A DNA stretch of 11,240 nucleotides, from NCBI GenBank assembly GCA_030627725.1, contig DAOVSZ010000057.1, forward strand, positions 1 through 11,240, in the 5' to 3' direction. The notes below the pieces were generated by a model. That model was not told where the DNA came from. It worked only from the letters and a program-made list of their open reading frames with translations, and did not search any database. This document shows positions 1 through 7,351 of this stretch, one piece after another (position 1 is the first letter of the stretch; each line of letters opens with the position of its first letter). This DNA comes from Desulfobulbaceae bacterium. GTDB taxonomy: Bacteria; Desulfobacterota; Desulfobulbia; Desulfobulbales; DAOVSZ01. A program made the position numbers and the translations under genes.

Positions 1-156
1 CTCGATAACCTGCTTTTCTTCCGGCCGGCCGGTGTGAAACCATACGGATATGGTTGTTTTTTCAGAAACAGGTCCCTTTTCACAACCGGAAAGAAAAAGG
101 ATAAAAGATGTTGCCAGGACCGAAAGAACAAAAGAGATGAAATATCGTCGAACCAT
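1..156 (-). CDS. Extracellular solute-binding lipoprotein (ABC transporter), N-terminal part only
   Basis: The gene runs off the left edge; only the first 52 residues are visible. They show a lipoprotein signal: a basic start (MVRRYF), a hydrophobic stretch over about residues 6-23 and a lipobox LSGC with the lipidated cysteine at residue 25. After the cleavage site comes a short polar linker, then a strand beginning TTISVWFHTG, which resembles the first strand of family 1 (MalE/UgpB-like) sugar- or glycerol-phosphate-binding proteins. It would sit tethered in the periplasm and deliver substrate to a permease. I chose the ATG at 154-156 because GGAG lies six bases upstream. An in-frame ATG at 166-168 adds four residues but has a poorer site. 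It follows an ABC ATPase on the same strand after 86 bp, which supports the transporter reading. The substrate cannot be told from this fragment. Confidence 0.8.
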   Translation of the reverse strand, partial: MVRRYFISFVLSVLATSFILFLSGCEKGPVSEKTTISVWFHTGRPEEKQVIE

Positions 157-216
157 AAGTTTCTCCATGGACCTGCTTTGGGATTAATTATCTCTGCGTA
201 GTACACTTCACTGTCA

Positions 217-240
217 ACCGTAAACTGTAAACTGTAAACC
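217..240. repeat. Short tandem heptamer repeat (GTAAACY units)
   Basis: Three consecutive 7-base units of the form GTAAACT/GTAAACC follow an ACC lead-in. They lie in the 86-bp gap between the ABC ATPase stop and the binding-protein start. A two-unit version of the same array, in the opposite orientation, lies at 1668-1684. Function unknown. It lies about 60 bases upstream of the binding-protein start, so it would be in the operon transcript. Confidence 0.7.
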
Positions 241-242
241 GC

Positions 243-1349
243 TCACACAATTTTCTCTCCGGTATCAGGACAAAAGAGTTTTGCTGCATTCATGTCAACT
301 GTGAAGGCAACCGTAGCATCAGCCCGGACAGATGAGCATGGATGGAGCCTGATAAGAATCTCTTCATTTCCAAGACAGCAGGTTGCAAGGATCTCGCTGC
401 CGAGAAGTTCCGTAAATTCAACATTCAGTATGAGCGTGTTCTTTGTAACTCTTTCGTTGTGGTGTTGTTCAGAAAAATTTTCCGGACGAATACCTAAGGT
501 CACATCCCTGTTTACGAACCCTTTTTCTTTGATTATGTTTTTTTTCTCTTCCGGGACCATAAGGGTAAAAGAGGATGACCGCAGGATGAGATCTTTTCCT
601 TTTTCCTGCACCAGGCATGGCATAAAATTCATCGATGGGCTGCCGATAAACCCTGCTACAAAAAGGTTTGCCGGTTCGTTGTAAATCTCAAGCGGAGCGC
701 CTACCTGCTGGATCAAACCGTCCTTTAAGACGACAAGGCGGTTCCCCATGCTCATGGCCTCTGTCTGGTCGTGGGTAACGTAGAGTATTGTGGATGCAAG
801 TTGCTTATGAAGTTTGATCAGTTCTCCACGCATGGCAACACGCAGCTTCGCGTCAAGGTTGCTGAGCGGTTCGTCAAAGAGAAAAAGTTTTGGCTTTCGG
901 ACGATTGCGCGTCCCACGGCAACCCGCTGCCGCTGACCGCCGGAGAGCGCCTTCGGTCTTCTGTCAAGGAGATCGGTCAGGCCCAGAGTGGCGGCGGCCT
1001 CTTTAACACGGCTTTGTATCTCCGTTTTTTTTAATTTCCTCATCTTCAGGCCAAAGGCAAGATTTTCAAAAACGGTCATGTGCGGATACAGGGCATAGTT
1101 CTGAAAGACCATGGCAATATCACGGTCCTTGGGCGCAACCTCGTTGACATGAGTGTTGTTGATGTAAATTTCGCCGGTATCAGCTGATTCCAGACCTGCA
1201 ATGATACGCAGCAAGGTCGACTTGCCGCATCCTGACGGCCCGACCAGAACGACAAATTCGCCGTCCTCGACCGACAGATTGATGTCTGACAGCGCTGTGA
1301 CGGAGCTGTCATAGGTTCTGGATATGTTTTTGAGCAGCAGTTCGGCCAT
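243..1349 (-). CDS. ABC transporter ATP-binding protein, MalK/UgpC/MsmX (CUT1 sugar uptake) type
   Basis: This 368-residue protein is the cytoplasmic ATPase subunit that powers import of a sugar, polyol or glycerol-phosphate-like solute. All nucleotide-binding motifs are intact: Walker A GPSGCGKST at 37-45, Q-loop FQNYALYPH at 82-90, signature LSGGQRQR at 135-142, Walker B LFLFDEP at 155-161, D-loop SNLDAK, and the switch histidine in VTHDQTEA at residue 193. The NYALYPHMTVFENLAFGL and PLSNLDAKLR segments are typical of the MalK/UgpC branch. About 130 residues after the ATPase (from about 235) match the regulatory/TOBE region in length and position, including the IRPE motif. The length is normal for the family. 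The start ATG lies two bases after the stop of the upstream small gene, implying translational coupling, and a solute-binding lipoprotein follows. The substrate is undetermined; the permeases must lie beyond the left edge or elsewhere. Confidence 0.95.
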   Translation of the reverse strand: MAELLLKNISRTYDSSVTALSDINLSVEDGEFVVLVGPSGCGKSTLLRIIAGLESADTGEIYINNTHVNEVAPKDRDIAMVFQNYALYPHMTVFENLAFGLKMRKLKKTEIQSRVKEAAATLGLTDLLDRRPKALSGGQRQRVAVGRAIVRKPKLFLFDEPLSNLDAKLRVAMRGELIKLHKQLASTILYVTHDQTEAMSMGNRLVVLKDGLIQQVGAPLEIYNEPANLFVAGFIGSPSMNFMPCLVQEKGKDLILRSSSFTLMVPEEKKNIIKEKGFVNRDVTLGIRPENFSEQHHNERVTKNTLILNVEFTELLGSEILATCCLGNEEILIRLHPCSSVRADATVAFTVDMNAAKLFCPDTGEKIV

Positions 1350-1351
1350 GA

Positions 1352-1660
1352 TCAGAGTTTTTTCCGCTTTCTCCCTACTTCTTCAGGCCCTTCGATGTTA
1401 TAGACTCTCACCTTTCTGCTTCTGGGAAATTCTCTTTTTACCAGTGTTTTCATCGTCTTCCTGAGCACATCCATAGGGATCTCATATTCTTCAGTTACGT
1501 AACCCCGTTCACGGAGAAAGACGGTGTCATTATCGACGAGCACGAGGGATATCCCTCGATTGCGTTTGTATGAGAGAACTTCAACCCCCTGGTCAGGTTT
1601 GAGTTTTTTCAGTATGCTGATGACACGCTCTATTGCGGAGTCACGATTTATAAGGGCCAT
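1352..1660 (-). CDS. Small hypothetical basic protein, first gene of the ABC operon
   Basis: I do not recognise this family. From the ATG at 1658-1660 it is 102 residues: an N-terminal helix-like segment rich in Lys/Ile/Leu (ERVISILKKLKP), alternating hydrophobic strands (VEVLSYKR, GISLVLVDND, TVFLRERGYV), a second helix-like segment (MDVLRKTMKTLVKREF) and a very basic tail ending RKRKKL. There is no signal peptide or membrane segment. It looks like a small alpha/beta cytoplasmic protein. It sits directly upstream of the ABC ATPase with two bases between stop and start, so they are almost certainly co-transcribed. The frame stays open upstream to a TTG at 1690 with AGGG six bases before it, which would give 112 residues but would translate through the heptamer repeat at 1668-1684. 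The ATG at 1660 has no clear ribosome binding site, so the start is uncertain. Confidence 0.7.
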   Translation of the reverse strand: MALINRDSAIERVISILKKLKPDQGVEVLSYKRNRGISLVLVDNDTVFLRERGYVTEEYEIPMDVLRKTMKTLVKREFPRSRKVRVYNIEGPEEVGRKRKKL

Positions 1661-1667
1661 TGGAGAT

Positions 1668-1684
1668 GGTTTACAGTTTACGGT
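1668..1684. repeat. Second copy of the GTAAACY heptamer repeat, inverted
   Basis: Read on the minus strand this is ACCGTAAACTGTAAACC, identical to 217-240 apart from one missing 7-base unit and in the opposite orientation. It lies just upstream of the ATG of the small hypothetical gene, or within its first codons if the TTG at 1690 is used. The two copies bracket the hypothetical gene and the ABC ATPase gene. Confidence 0.7.
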
Positions 1685-1690
1685 TTGCAA

Positions 1691-1820
1691 AAGCTACCCT
1701 TTTGACGAAATACATACGCGTATGGAATCTTCGGAATTGATTAAATTGTTTATGTATGTTAATTAGTTTAATGAATAATTTAACAACTCACCACCAATTT
1801 TATTCAGTCGCATCTTGCCT
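1691..1820. promoter_or_regulatory. Divergent intergenic region with a perfect 12-bp palindrome
   Basis: This AT-rich gap separates the leftward transport operon from the rightward PilZ gene, so it should hold both promoters. CATACGCGTATG at 1713-1724 is a perfect palindrome and could be an operator. A possible rightward -10 element AATAAT lies at 1774-1779, but no convincing -35 pairs with it. I could not fix the leftward promoter. Confidence 0.45.
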
Positions 1821-2513
1821 ATGAAAGAGCTCTGGTCAGACAATCCCATTTCTGTTCAAGAAGAGCTTCAATTCATTGTTGAAAAGAAAATTCCTGTCTC
1901 TTTCCAGACAAAAAAATCTCCTTTGTCTTTTGCCAAAATCAGCAAGATCGTCCGTTACGAAAACAGTAACTATCTTATCTTTCAGCGTCCGGAAACGATA
2001 ACGAATCTTAAAGACATCGAGTGTGTTTTTTTTAAAGTCCAGGACAAGCCTATCTTAAGTTTTCTTGTTTCCATGACCAAAGGGTACAAGAAACTCATGG
2101 CATCATTGGTGCCGGAAGAACTTTATTATATTGAACGCAGGATGATATCCCGTTGCACGACCACAGAAGCCTCGCGTGCCTTTTTTCTGCAAGGAAAGAG
2201 GGTACATCAATACAGGCTCAAGGACATAAGCCTTGGCGGCGTCAGATTGCATGGGGCGCCTGTAAAGACTTTAAGCAAGGCGGATACCATTGGTCCAATT
2301 TCCTTTACCTTTGCAACGGACAAAGGTCGTATTTTTGAAGAGATGACCATTGCTATTTCCACTGTTTCCCGAATTGTGCCAATAAATGACACAGAGGTTG
2401 AACTCGGGCTCACTTTCGATCTCAGCAAAACTGAAAACACAGCCTTGAGCAATTTTATCGCACACCTTCGCCCTTCTTCAGAGTCAAAAGAACAATTTCA
2501 CCAGGGCAGTTAA
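1821..2513 (+). CDS. PilZ-domain protein, YcgR-like two-domain architecture (probable cyclic di-GMP receptor)
   Basis: The 230-residue protein has an N-terminal domain of about 100 residues that behaves like the YcgR-N/PilZN beta domain found before many PilZ domains (strands such as KIPVSFQTK, NYLIFQRPE). A PilZ domain follows. The cyclic di-GMP signature is present: R107-M-I-S-R111 (RxxxR) before the barrel and D135-I-S-L-G-G140 (DxSxxG) 24 residues later, then a VELGLTF strand near the end. There is no signal peptide or membrane segment, so it is cytoplasmic. Such proteins change activity on binding cyclic di-GMP and act on motility, polysaccharide export or kinases; the target here is unknown. 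I chose the ATG at 1821; a TTG at 1815 adds only two residues. No strong ribosome binding site is visible for either. Its 3' end overlaps the convergent gene by 59 bp. Confidence 0.8.
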   Translation: MKELWSDNPISVQEELQFIVEKKIPVSFQTKKSPLSFAKISKIVRYENSNYLIFQRPETITNLKDIECVFFKVQDKPILSFLVSMTKGYKKLMASLVPEELYYIERRMISRCTTTEASRAFFLQGKRVHQYRLKDISLGGVRLHGAPVKTLSKADTIGPISFTFATDKGRIFEEMTIAISTVSRIVPINDTEVELGLTFDLSKTENTALSNFIAHLRPSSESKEQFHQGS

Positions 2514-3858
2514 AACGTACCGGAATGCCTGCTGATCCAACGCCTCTGGTTGTATACCCAGTCATCCCCTTATGTTTCCACCTGCCGGAAGCAGTAAAAT
2601 AAGGGGCCCTGCTGTGGGTAAAGATCGGTCCCCGCCCAGGGAGACAGATCTGGCCGCCATGGGTATGGCCGCAGAGGTAGAGTTCCGGTTTATAGGGAGC
2701 CGCCTCTTCATACGCCTCGGGTGAGTGGGAGAGAAAGATGACAAATCCGTCTTCCGGCACGTTCTTAAAGGCCATTGCAAGGTCATGTGTCTTGTAATAA
2801 TGCGGGTCGTCAATTCCTATTATCCATATTCTCTCCCCTTTCCGTTCAACAAACCAGGAGTCATTCACCAGCAGAATAATCCCTGCGTCCTCCAGTTCCG
2901 GAAGCATTTCAATACAATCATGGTTGCCCAGGACGCCCAGGATACCATTCGTCGACCTGACATAAGGGGTTAAATGCTTGAGCTGTCGTAATGCCGGCGC
3001 TATGGCGCCGTACATTTCCATCCGGAAATCACCTCCGATGAGACAGAGATCCACATCAATATCCTTGATCCGTTCAATGATGACATCAGTTAATTTCGGA
3101 TTCCCGTCAAGATGAAGGTCAGAGAAAAACATGATACGAAAGCCGTCAAAAACAGACGGTAACGATGGGTCGTGCATAGTCTCTTCTGTTATCTCAATCT
3201 CAAGTGCATTCTTCATTCCCTTGGTATAAAGCCCGATACCTTTGAAAAAGCATGTGATCAGCACCCGGAAATAGAAAAAATTTTCAAAGTTAAAAAATGC
3301 CTGCCAGCGGGCGAGCGGCAGATGGCAGGAACGCCATTCCTTGAAACGGGTGGAAGATCGGATGAGACGGGGAATGTTTTTTAAGGGCTTTTTGTAGTGC
3401 AGGAAATACCAGAACCGTGATCCCAGGTATGTAAGGGGGATGAAGAGCAGCATGATACTTGCGACGCGCCACCAGGAAAGATTCTGCTGATGGATTATGA
3501 ATATTGTCGGCAGAAACCCTTCAAGAAACTGGTCCAGGACAAGATCAACACGGCCCGGTTCATGGTCGAGTCTGCGTTTGATAAAACTCGTCAAAAGATC
3601 ACCGGTAAGAACAAGAACGGATGCCGCCAGGCCAAGGCTTATGCTGAATCCGAACAGAGGTGATACAAGAGCGCACCCGATGAGGGAAAACAGGCAACCA
3701 CGAATGGTTTTGTGTGAACCGAGTATACGCCTGCCGTCCGTCCAGACACTGCCGCCGTCCAGCGGAGCGTCAAAGCGGTTCCCCATAATAACTTTGGCAA
3801 GGGGCGGAAGAAAATTTGCCAGGAGCAGGAAGATCAGGATTTTTATGTCGGTTGCCAT
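2455..3858 (-). CDS. Fusion of CarS/DUF46-type CDP-lipid synthase domain and YkuE-like metallophosphoesterase
   Basis: This 467-residue frame holds two domains. Residues 1 to about 155 are a polytopic membrane domain with hallmarks of the CarS (CDP-archaeol synthase, DUF46) family, related to CdsA: GSHKTIRG at 47-54, GDLLTSFIKRR at 86-96 and DLVLDQ at 105-110, with hydrophobic helices near 5-21, 55-85, 113-122 and 130-153. Known members transfer CMP from CTP to a lipid phosphate. After a basic/aromatic linker (156-215) comes a calcineurin-like phosphoesterase of the YkuE/YaeI type. Its metal-binding blocks are complete: D247-L-H249, G276-D277, G311-N312-H313-D314, H378 and G397-H-T-H-G-G402. 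The C-terminal half has the usual length for a stand-alone YkuE-like enzyme, minus a Tat or other signal. The phosphoesterase should be on the cytoplasmic face if the helix count is even, which I cannot settle. It diverges from the hybrid kinase gene and overlaps the PilZ gene tail to tail. Substrate unknown. Confidence 0.85.
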   Translation of the reverse strand: MATDIKILIFLLLANFLPPLAKVIMGNRFDAPLDGGSVWTDGRRILGSHKTIRGCLFSLIGCALVSPLFGFSISLGLAASVLVLTGDLLTSFIKRRLDHEPGRVDLVLDQFLEGFLPTIFIIHQQNLSWWRVASIMLLFIPLTYLGSRFWYFLHYKKPLKNIPRLIRSSTRFKEWRSCHLPLARWQAFFNFENFFYFRVLITCFFKGIGLYTKGMKNALEIEITEETMHDPSLPSVFDGFRIMFFSDLHLDGNPKLTDVIIERIKDIDVDLCLIGGDFRMEMYGAIAPALRQLKHLTPYVRSTNGILGVLGNHDCIEMLPELEDAGIILLVNDSWFVERKGERIWIIGIDDPHYYKTHDLAMAFKNVPEDGFVIFLSHSPEAYEEAAPYKPELYLCGHTHGGQICLPGRGPIFTHSRAPYFTASGRWKHKGMTGYTTRGVGSAGIPVRFNCPGEIVLLTLKKGEGVR

Positions 3859-3953
3859 AAAATCATCTTATGCATCATCAAAGAAAAAATGCAATACAAA
3901 GACTGTGACTGCGATGCAGATCGTTGGCATATGTTCATAATCCATAAGAGTCA

Positions 3954-3982
3954 TTGACATTTCATCAACTTTTCTCCATCAT
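3954..3982 (+). promoter_or_regulatory. Candidate sigma-70-type promoter for the hybrid histidine kinase
   Basis: TTGACA at 3954-3959 is a perfect -35 element. With a 17-base spacer it is followed by CATCAT at 3977-3982, four of six to the -10 consensus. It lies in the 208-bp divergent gap (3859-4066) between the phosphoesterase fusion and the kinase, about 80 bases upstream of the chosen kinase start. The rest of the gap shows no further structure I can support. Confidence 0.35.
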
Positions 3983-4066
3983 TGAAAGAGGTTGTTTTGC
4001 TTTTTTGCTACGTTAATAGTAGTTCCTTTTGTCCAGATTCCGCCCTGCCCCCCTTGTCGTGAGCAC

Positions 4067-7000
4067 ATGAGTGAAAAGAACAAGGCAATTCTCATTGTCA
4101 GCCTCATCATTATTATCCTCTCCTGCGCCTATTTCTATCAGGGCATTTCCCATACCAATGAAGCGATCGAGCAGATAATCGAGGTCCAGAAAGTGGAACT
4201 CGAACATACGGTCGACCATCTGGTGAAATACGCATTTGAACCGTATCGGGTGAGGCTCGAAAACCTTGTGGATGAGAGAGAAGACATAGTAAAGGCCTTT
4301 GTCGAAAGAGACAGAAAGAGCCTCTATAAGCTCTGCCAGCCCGTATATAAAAAGCTGACGGAGACCAATGAGTATTTTCGCTTATTGCACTTTCATCTCC
4401 CTGATAATGTGACCTTTTTGCGGGTGCATTGGCCCGAGTATTTTGGGGATGATCTGACTGGTGTCCGACCGATAATAAACGAAGTCAATCGCCTGAAGAT
4501 GCCGCTTGAAGGTTTTGAGATAGGTCGTCGCGGCCCCTTTTACAGGATCGTTCAGCCTGTTTTTTATAACGGAGAATATGTCGGCGCTTTCGAATTCGGA
4601 ATCGGTGTTCATCTTATTCTGGAAGATATCAAGCAGAGGACACGCGACAATGTCACAACGTTTTTTCTCGCAGACAGGTGGAAGAAGGTAACACAGCCCG
4701 GACATATCAACGCTATCCATCTGGGCAGGTATGCACTGATTACCCACAACGATCCAATTTACGACAAAGTCCCTGAGAACATCTTTGATCTGGATAACAA
4801 ACAGATATCAATAGAAGGGAAAAAATATATAGTCCATTTTCATCATATCTTCACTTCCTTCAAGCAAACGCCGATCGGGGGAATCTTTCTTCTTCATGAC
4901 ATTTCTTCCGTTATTGGAAAGCAGAGGTCATTCGTCTTCCAGGCCCTTGTTTTTACAAGTGTTCTTCTCCTTGTCACCTTCACCGTTCTCTATTTTACCT
5001 TCGGCAAAATCGTCGGGTCCCTCGAAGCGGAGATCAAGGAGAGAAAAAGCACCGAAGAGCAGCTTGCAGAGCAGGTCAAAGTCCTGTTTCTTGGCGCTGA
5101 AATCGGGCAGGTCCTCACGGCAGGCAAAAATCTCGACGAGGTGTTGCAGAATTGCTGCCAGGCAATGGTAGACCATCTTGGTGCCGCCTTTGCCCGGATC
5201 TGGCTTCTGGACCAGCAGGAGAATATTCTTGTCTTAAAGGCCAGCGCCGGACTGTACACCCATCTTGACGGATCATACAGCTGTCGACAGTTTAAAAGAG
5301 AGAATAAGATCGGCTACATCGCCCTTACCGGTCAACCCCATATGACTAATGCCGTCAAAGGCGATCCTCTGATAGAGAACCAGGAATGGGCCGAAAAGGA
5401 AGGGATCATCTCCTTTGCCGGGCACCCGCTTATTGCCGGCGGCAGAACTGTCGGCGTTATGGCCATGTTCTCGAAATCAACCCTGTCCGAGGTGGTGAGC
5501 AAGGCCCTTTCCGCCGTGGCTGATGAGATTACGGTCGGCATAGAACGTATGCTTGCTGAGGATGAACTTAAAAAAGCCCATGATGCTCTTGAGTTCCGTG
5601 TCAGGGAGAGGACATCTGAACTTGGCAAGGTCAACCTTGCGCTCAGAAAGGAGATTGACGATCGGAGGCGCATTGAGCATGAACTTGAACAGGCAAAGGC
5701 GGTGGCTGAGAATGCGGCCCTTGCGAAAAGTGAGTTTCTGGCCAATATGAGTCATGAGATCCGTACCCCGATGAACGCTGTTCTCGGGATGAATCGCCTG
5801 GCGCTTGAAACCGACCTGGACGAAGAACAGCGTCATCTTCTTACCGTTGTCCAGACCGCGGCCGAGTCCCTCCTGAACCTGATTAACGATATTCTCGATT
5901 TTTCAAAAATCGAGGCGGACCAGATCTCTCTTGAGGAACAGCCCTTTGATCTTGCCGGGGTGATGCGCTCGATCGAGCATATCTTTTCTCTTCAGGCCGA
6001 AGAAAAAGGATTGGAGTTTCTATGCGGGATATCTCCGGATGTTCATACACACCTGATCGGAGATGAGCACAGGCTGCGGCAGATCATCTCCAACCTGATC
6101 GGGAATGCGGTAAAATTCACAGCACAGGGGAAGATTACGGTCAACGTATCGACACCCTCTGAAAGCAAAGAGATGATCAGTCTTGTTTTCAGTGTAGCGG
6201 ATACAGGCCCTGGAGTTGCCAAGGAACTGTATGACCACATCTTTGACAGATTCACCCAGGCAGACAGCAGTACCACACGGTTTTTCGGCGGCAGCGGACT
6301 GGGACTTTCGATCTGCAAGAAACTCGTTACGCTGATGGGTGGCGATATCTTTCTTGAAAGCGAAGAAGGAAAGGGGTCTGTTTTTTCCTTTAGCCTTGAG
6401 ATGCGTAAAGACAATGCTGCGGCGGCAGAATCTCGAAGCGAGCAAAAGCAGGTCGATATTGTTTCAGCGTCCTCTTTGGACATCCTGCTGGTCGAGGACA
6501 ATCAATTCAACATGGAACTGGTCCAGCGGACTCTTGGAAAGCAGGGCCATAGAGTAGGGTTGGCCGACAATGGTCTTGCAGCCCTTGAGATGTTGTCGCG
6601 GAAGAGTTTTGATGTTATTCTGATGGACGTTCAGATGCCGGTTATGGATGGGCTTAGCGCCACAGCTATGATCAGGTATTGCGAGACAAATCCCAATCCG
6701 ACATCCAGGGGCTATCACGAGTTGCTGCAGAATCTTGCAGACAGGATATACGGCACCCATACGCCGATTGTGGCGATGACAGCCCATGCCCTAACCGGCT
6801 ACAGAGAAAAGTGTTTTGATGCAGGTATGGAATATTACCTGACAAAACCATTTCAACCTGATGAGTTTTTAACAATCATATTAAAAATCGGAGAAAAAAG
6901 ACCTGACGCTGCAGCCGGGAGAAAACCTGATGCAGCCTTACAACCTCGTGAGGAGACCCATACCGTGACAGAGACACAGGCAGGAGAGACCGGGATGCCG

Positions 7001-7315
7001 GTCCAGTTGGAGGATGTGCGCAAGCACCTGGCGAAGATCTATAAACTTGCTCCGGAAGATATTGATCACCTCATACACGGACTGAAGCCCTCTCTGATTG
7101 CTGAACTGGAGAAGGCGGAAAAGGCGGCAGCGGAGATTGATTTTGAAAAGCTGACGCTTGCAGCGCACAGCATGAAGGGGTCGCTTCTTCACCTTGGGGC
7201 CCTTGCGTGGGCTGATTTTGCGAAATCAATCGAAATGAGCGCCAAGGAGCGGAAGGAACCGGACTATGTCTCTCTCCTTAAACAATTACGAAACGGGGTA
7301 GCGGTCCTGATTTGA
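4067..7315 (+). CDS. Hybrid sensor histidine kinase: Cache-type sensor, GAF, HisKA, HATPase, receiver, Hpt
   Basis: The 1082-residue inner-membrane kinase has a membrane helix at about 7-25, a periplasmic domain at 26-287 resembling the double Cache sensor of two-component kinases (with EYFRLLHFHLP near 103 and a RVHWPEYFG segment), a second membrane helix at about 289-313, a charged coiled coil, and a GAF domain at about 345-492. The kinase core follows: His563 in SHEIRTP, N-box NLIGNAVKF near 680, DTGPG at 712-716 and GGSGLGL near 741. A receiver (about 805-935) has the acidic pair E810-D811, phospho-acceptor Asp854, Thr905 and Lys927. A C-terminal Hpt domain has His1034 in AHSMKGS. It can therefore run an internal His-Asp-His relay like BarA/EvgS-type kinases. 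The receiver carries an insertion of about 23 residues between Asp854 and Thr905. I chose the ATG at 4067; a TTG at 3992 would add 25 residues with a poorly placed site. It converges on the CheA-like gene with 36 bp between the stops. Confidence 0.93.
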   Translation: MSEKNKAILIVSLIIIILSCAYFYQGISHTNEAIEQIIEVQKVELEHTVDHLVKYAFEPYRVRLENLVDEREDIVKAFVERDRKSLYKLCQPVYKKLTETNEYFRLLHFHLPDNVTFLRVHWPEYFGDDLTGVRPIINEVNRLKMPLEGFEIGRRGPFYRIVQPVFYNGEYVGAFEFGIGVHLILEDIKQRTRDNVTTFFLADRWKKVTQPGHINAIHLGRYALITHNDPIYDKVPENIFDLDNKQISIEGKKYIVHFHHIFTSFKQTPIGGIFLLHDISSVIGKQRSFVFQALVFTSVLLLVTFTVLYFTFGKIVGSLEAEIKERKSTEEQLAEQVKVLFLGAEIGQVLTAGKNLDEVLQNCCQAMVDHLGAAFARIWLLDQQENILVLKASAGLYTHLDGSYSCRQFKRENKIGYIALTGQPHMTNAVKGDPLIENQEWAEKEGIISFAGHPLIAGGRTVGVMAMFSKSTLSEVVSKALSAVADEITVGIERMLAEDELKKAHDALEFRVRERTSELGKVNLALRKEIDDRRRIEHELEQAKAVAENAALAKSEFLANMSHEIRTPMNAVLGMNRLALETDLDEEQRHLLTVVQTAAESLLNLINDILDFSKIEADQISLEEQPFDLAGVMRSIEHIFSLQAEEKGLEFLCGISPDVHTHLIGDEHRLRQIISNLIGNAVKFTAQGKITVNVSTPSESKEMISLVFSVADTGPGVAKELYDHIFDRFTQADSSTTRFFGGSGLGLSICKKLVTLMGGDIFLESEEGKGSVFSFSLEMRKDNAAAAESRSEQKQVDIVSASSLDILLVEDNQFNMELVQRTLGKQGHRVGLADNGLAALEMLSRKSFDVILMDVQMPVMDGLSATAMIRYCETNPNPTSRGYHELLQNLADRIYGTHTPIVAMTAHALTGYREKCFDAGMEYYLTKPFQPDEFLTIILKIGEKRPDAAAGRKPDAALQPREETHTVTETQAGETGMPVQLEDVRKHLAKIYKLAPEDIDHLIHGLKPSLIAELEKAEKAAAEIDFEKLTLAAHSMKGSLLHLGALAWADFAKSIEMSAKERKEPDYVSLLKQLRNGVAVLI

Positions 7316-7351
7316 TAGGTCAGGGTTTGAGGCTGAAGACATTCTTTTTTT

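Noticed and set aside
3497..3940. Open frame of 147 codons on the plus strand opposite the CarS-like domain
   Set aside because: It lies opposite the GDLLTSFIKRR and KTIRG motifs of the real gene, is Arg/Pro/Ser-rich and has no recognisable domain.
3992..4066. TTG start giving the hybrid kinase 25 more residues
   Set aside because: GAGG directly abuts the TTG, leaving no spacer, and the extension is Cys/Pro/Phe-rich. The ATG at 4067 directly precedes a typical N-in membrane helix. Not fully excluded.
6043..6501. Open frame of 152 codons on the minus strand inside the hybrid kinase
   Set aside because: It lies opposite the conserved HATPase motifs; its composition is that of a shadow frame.
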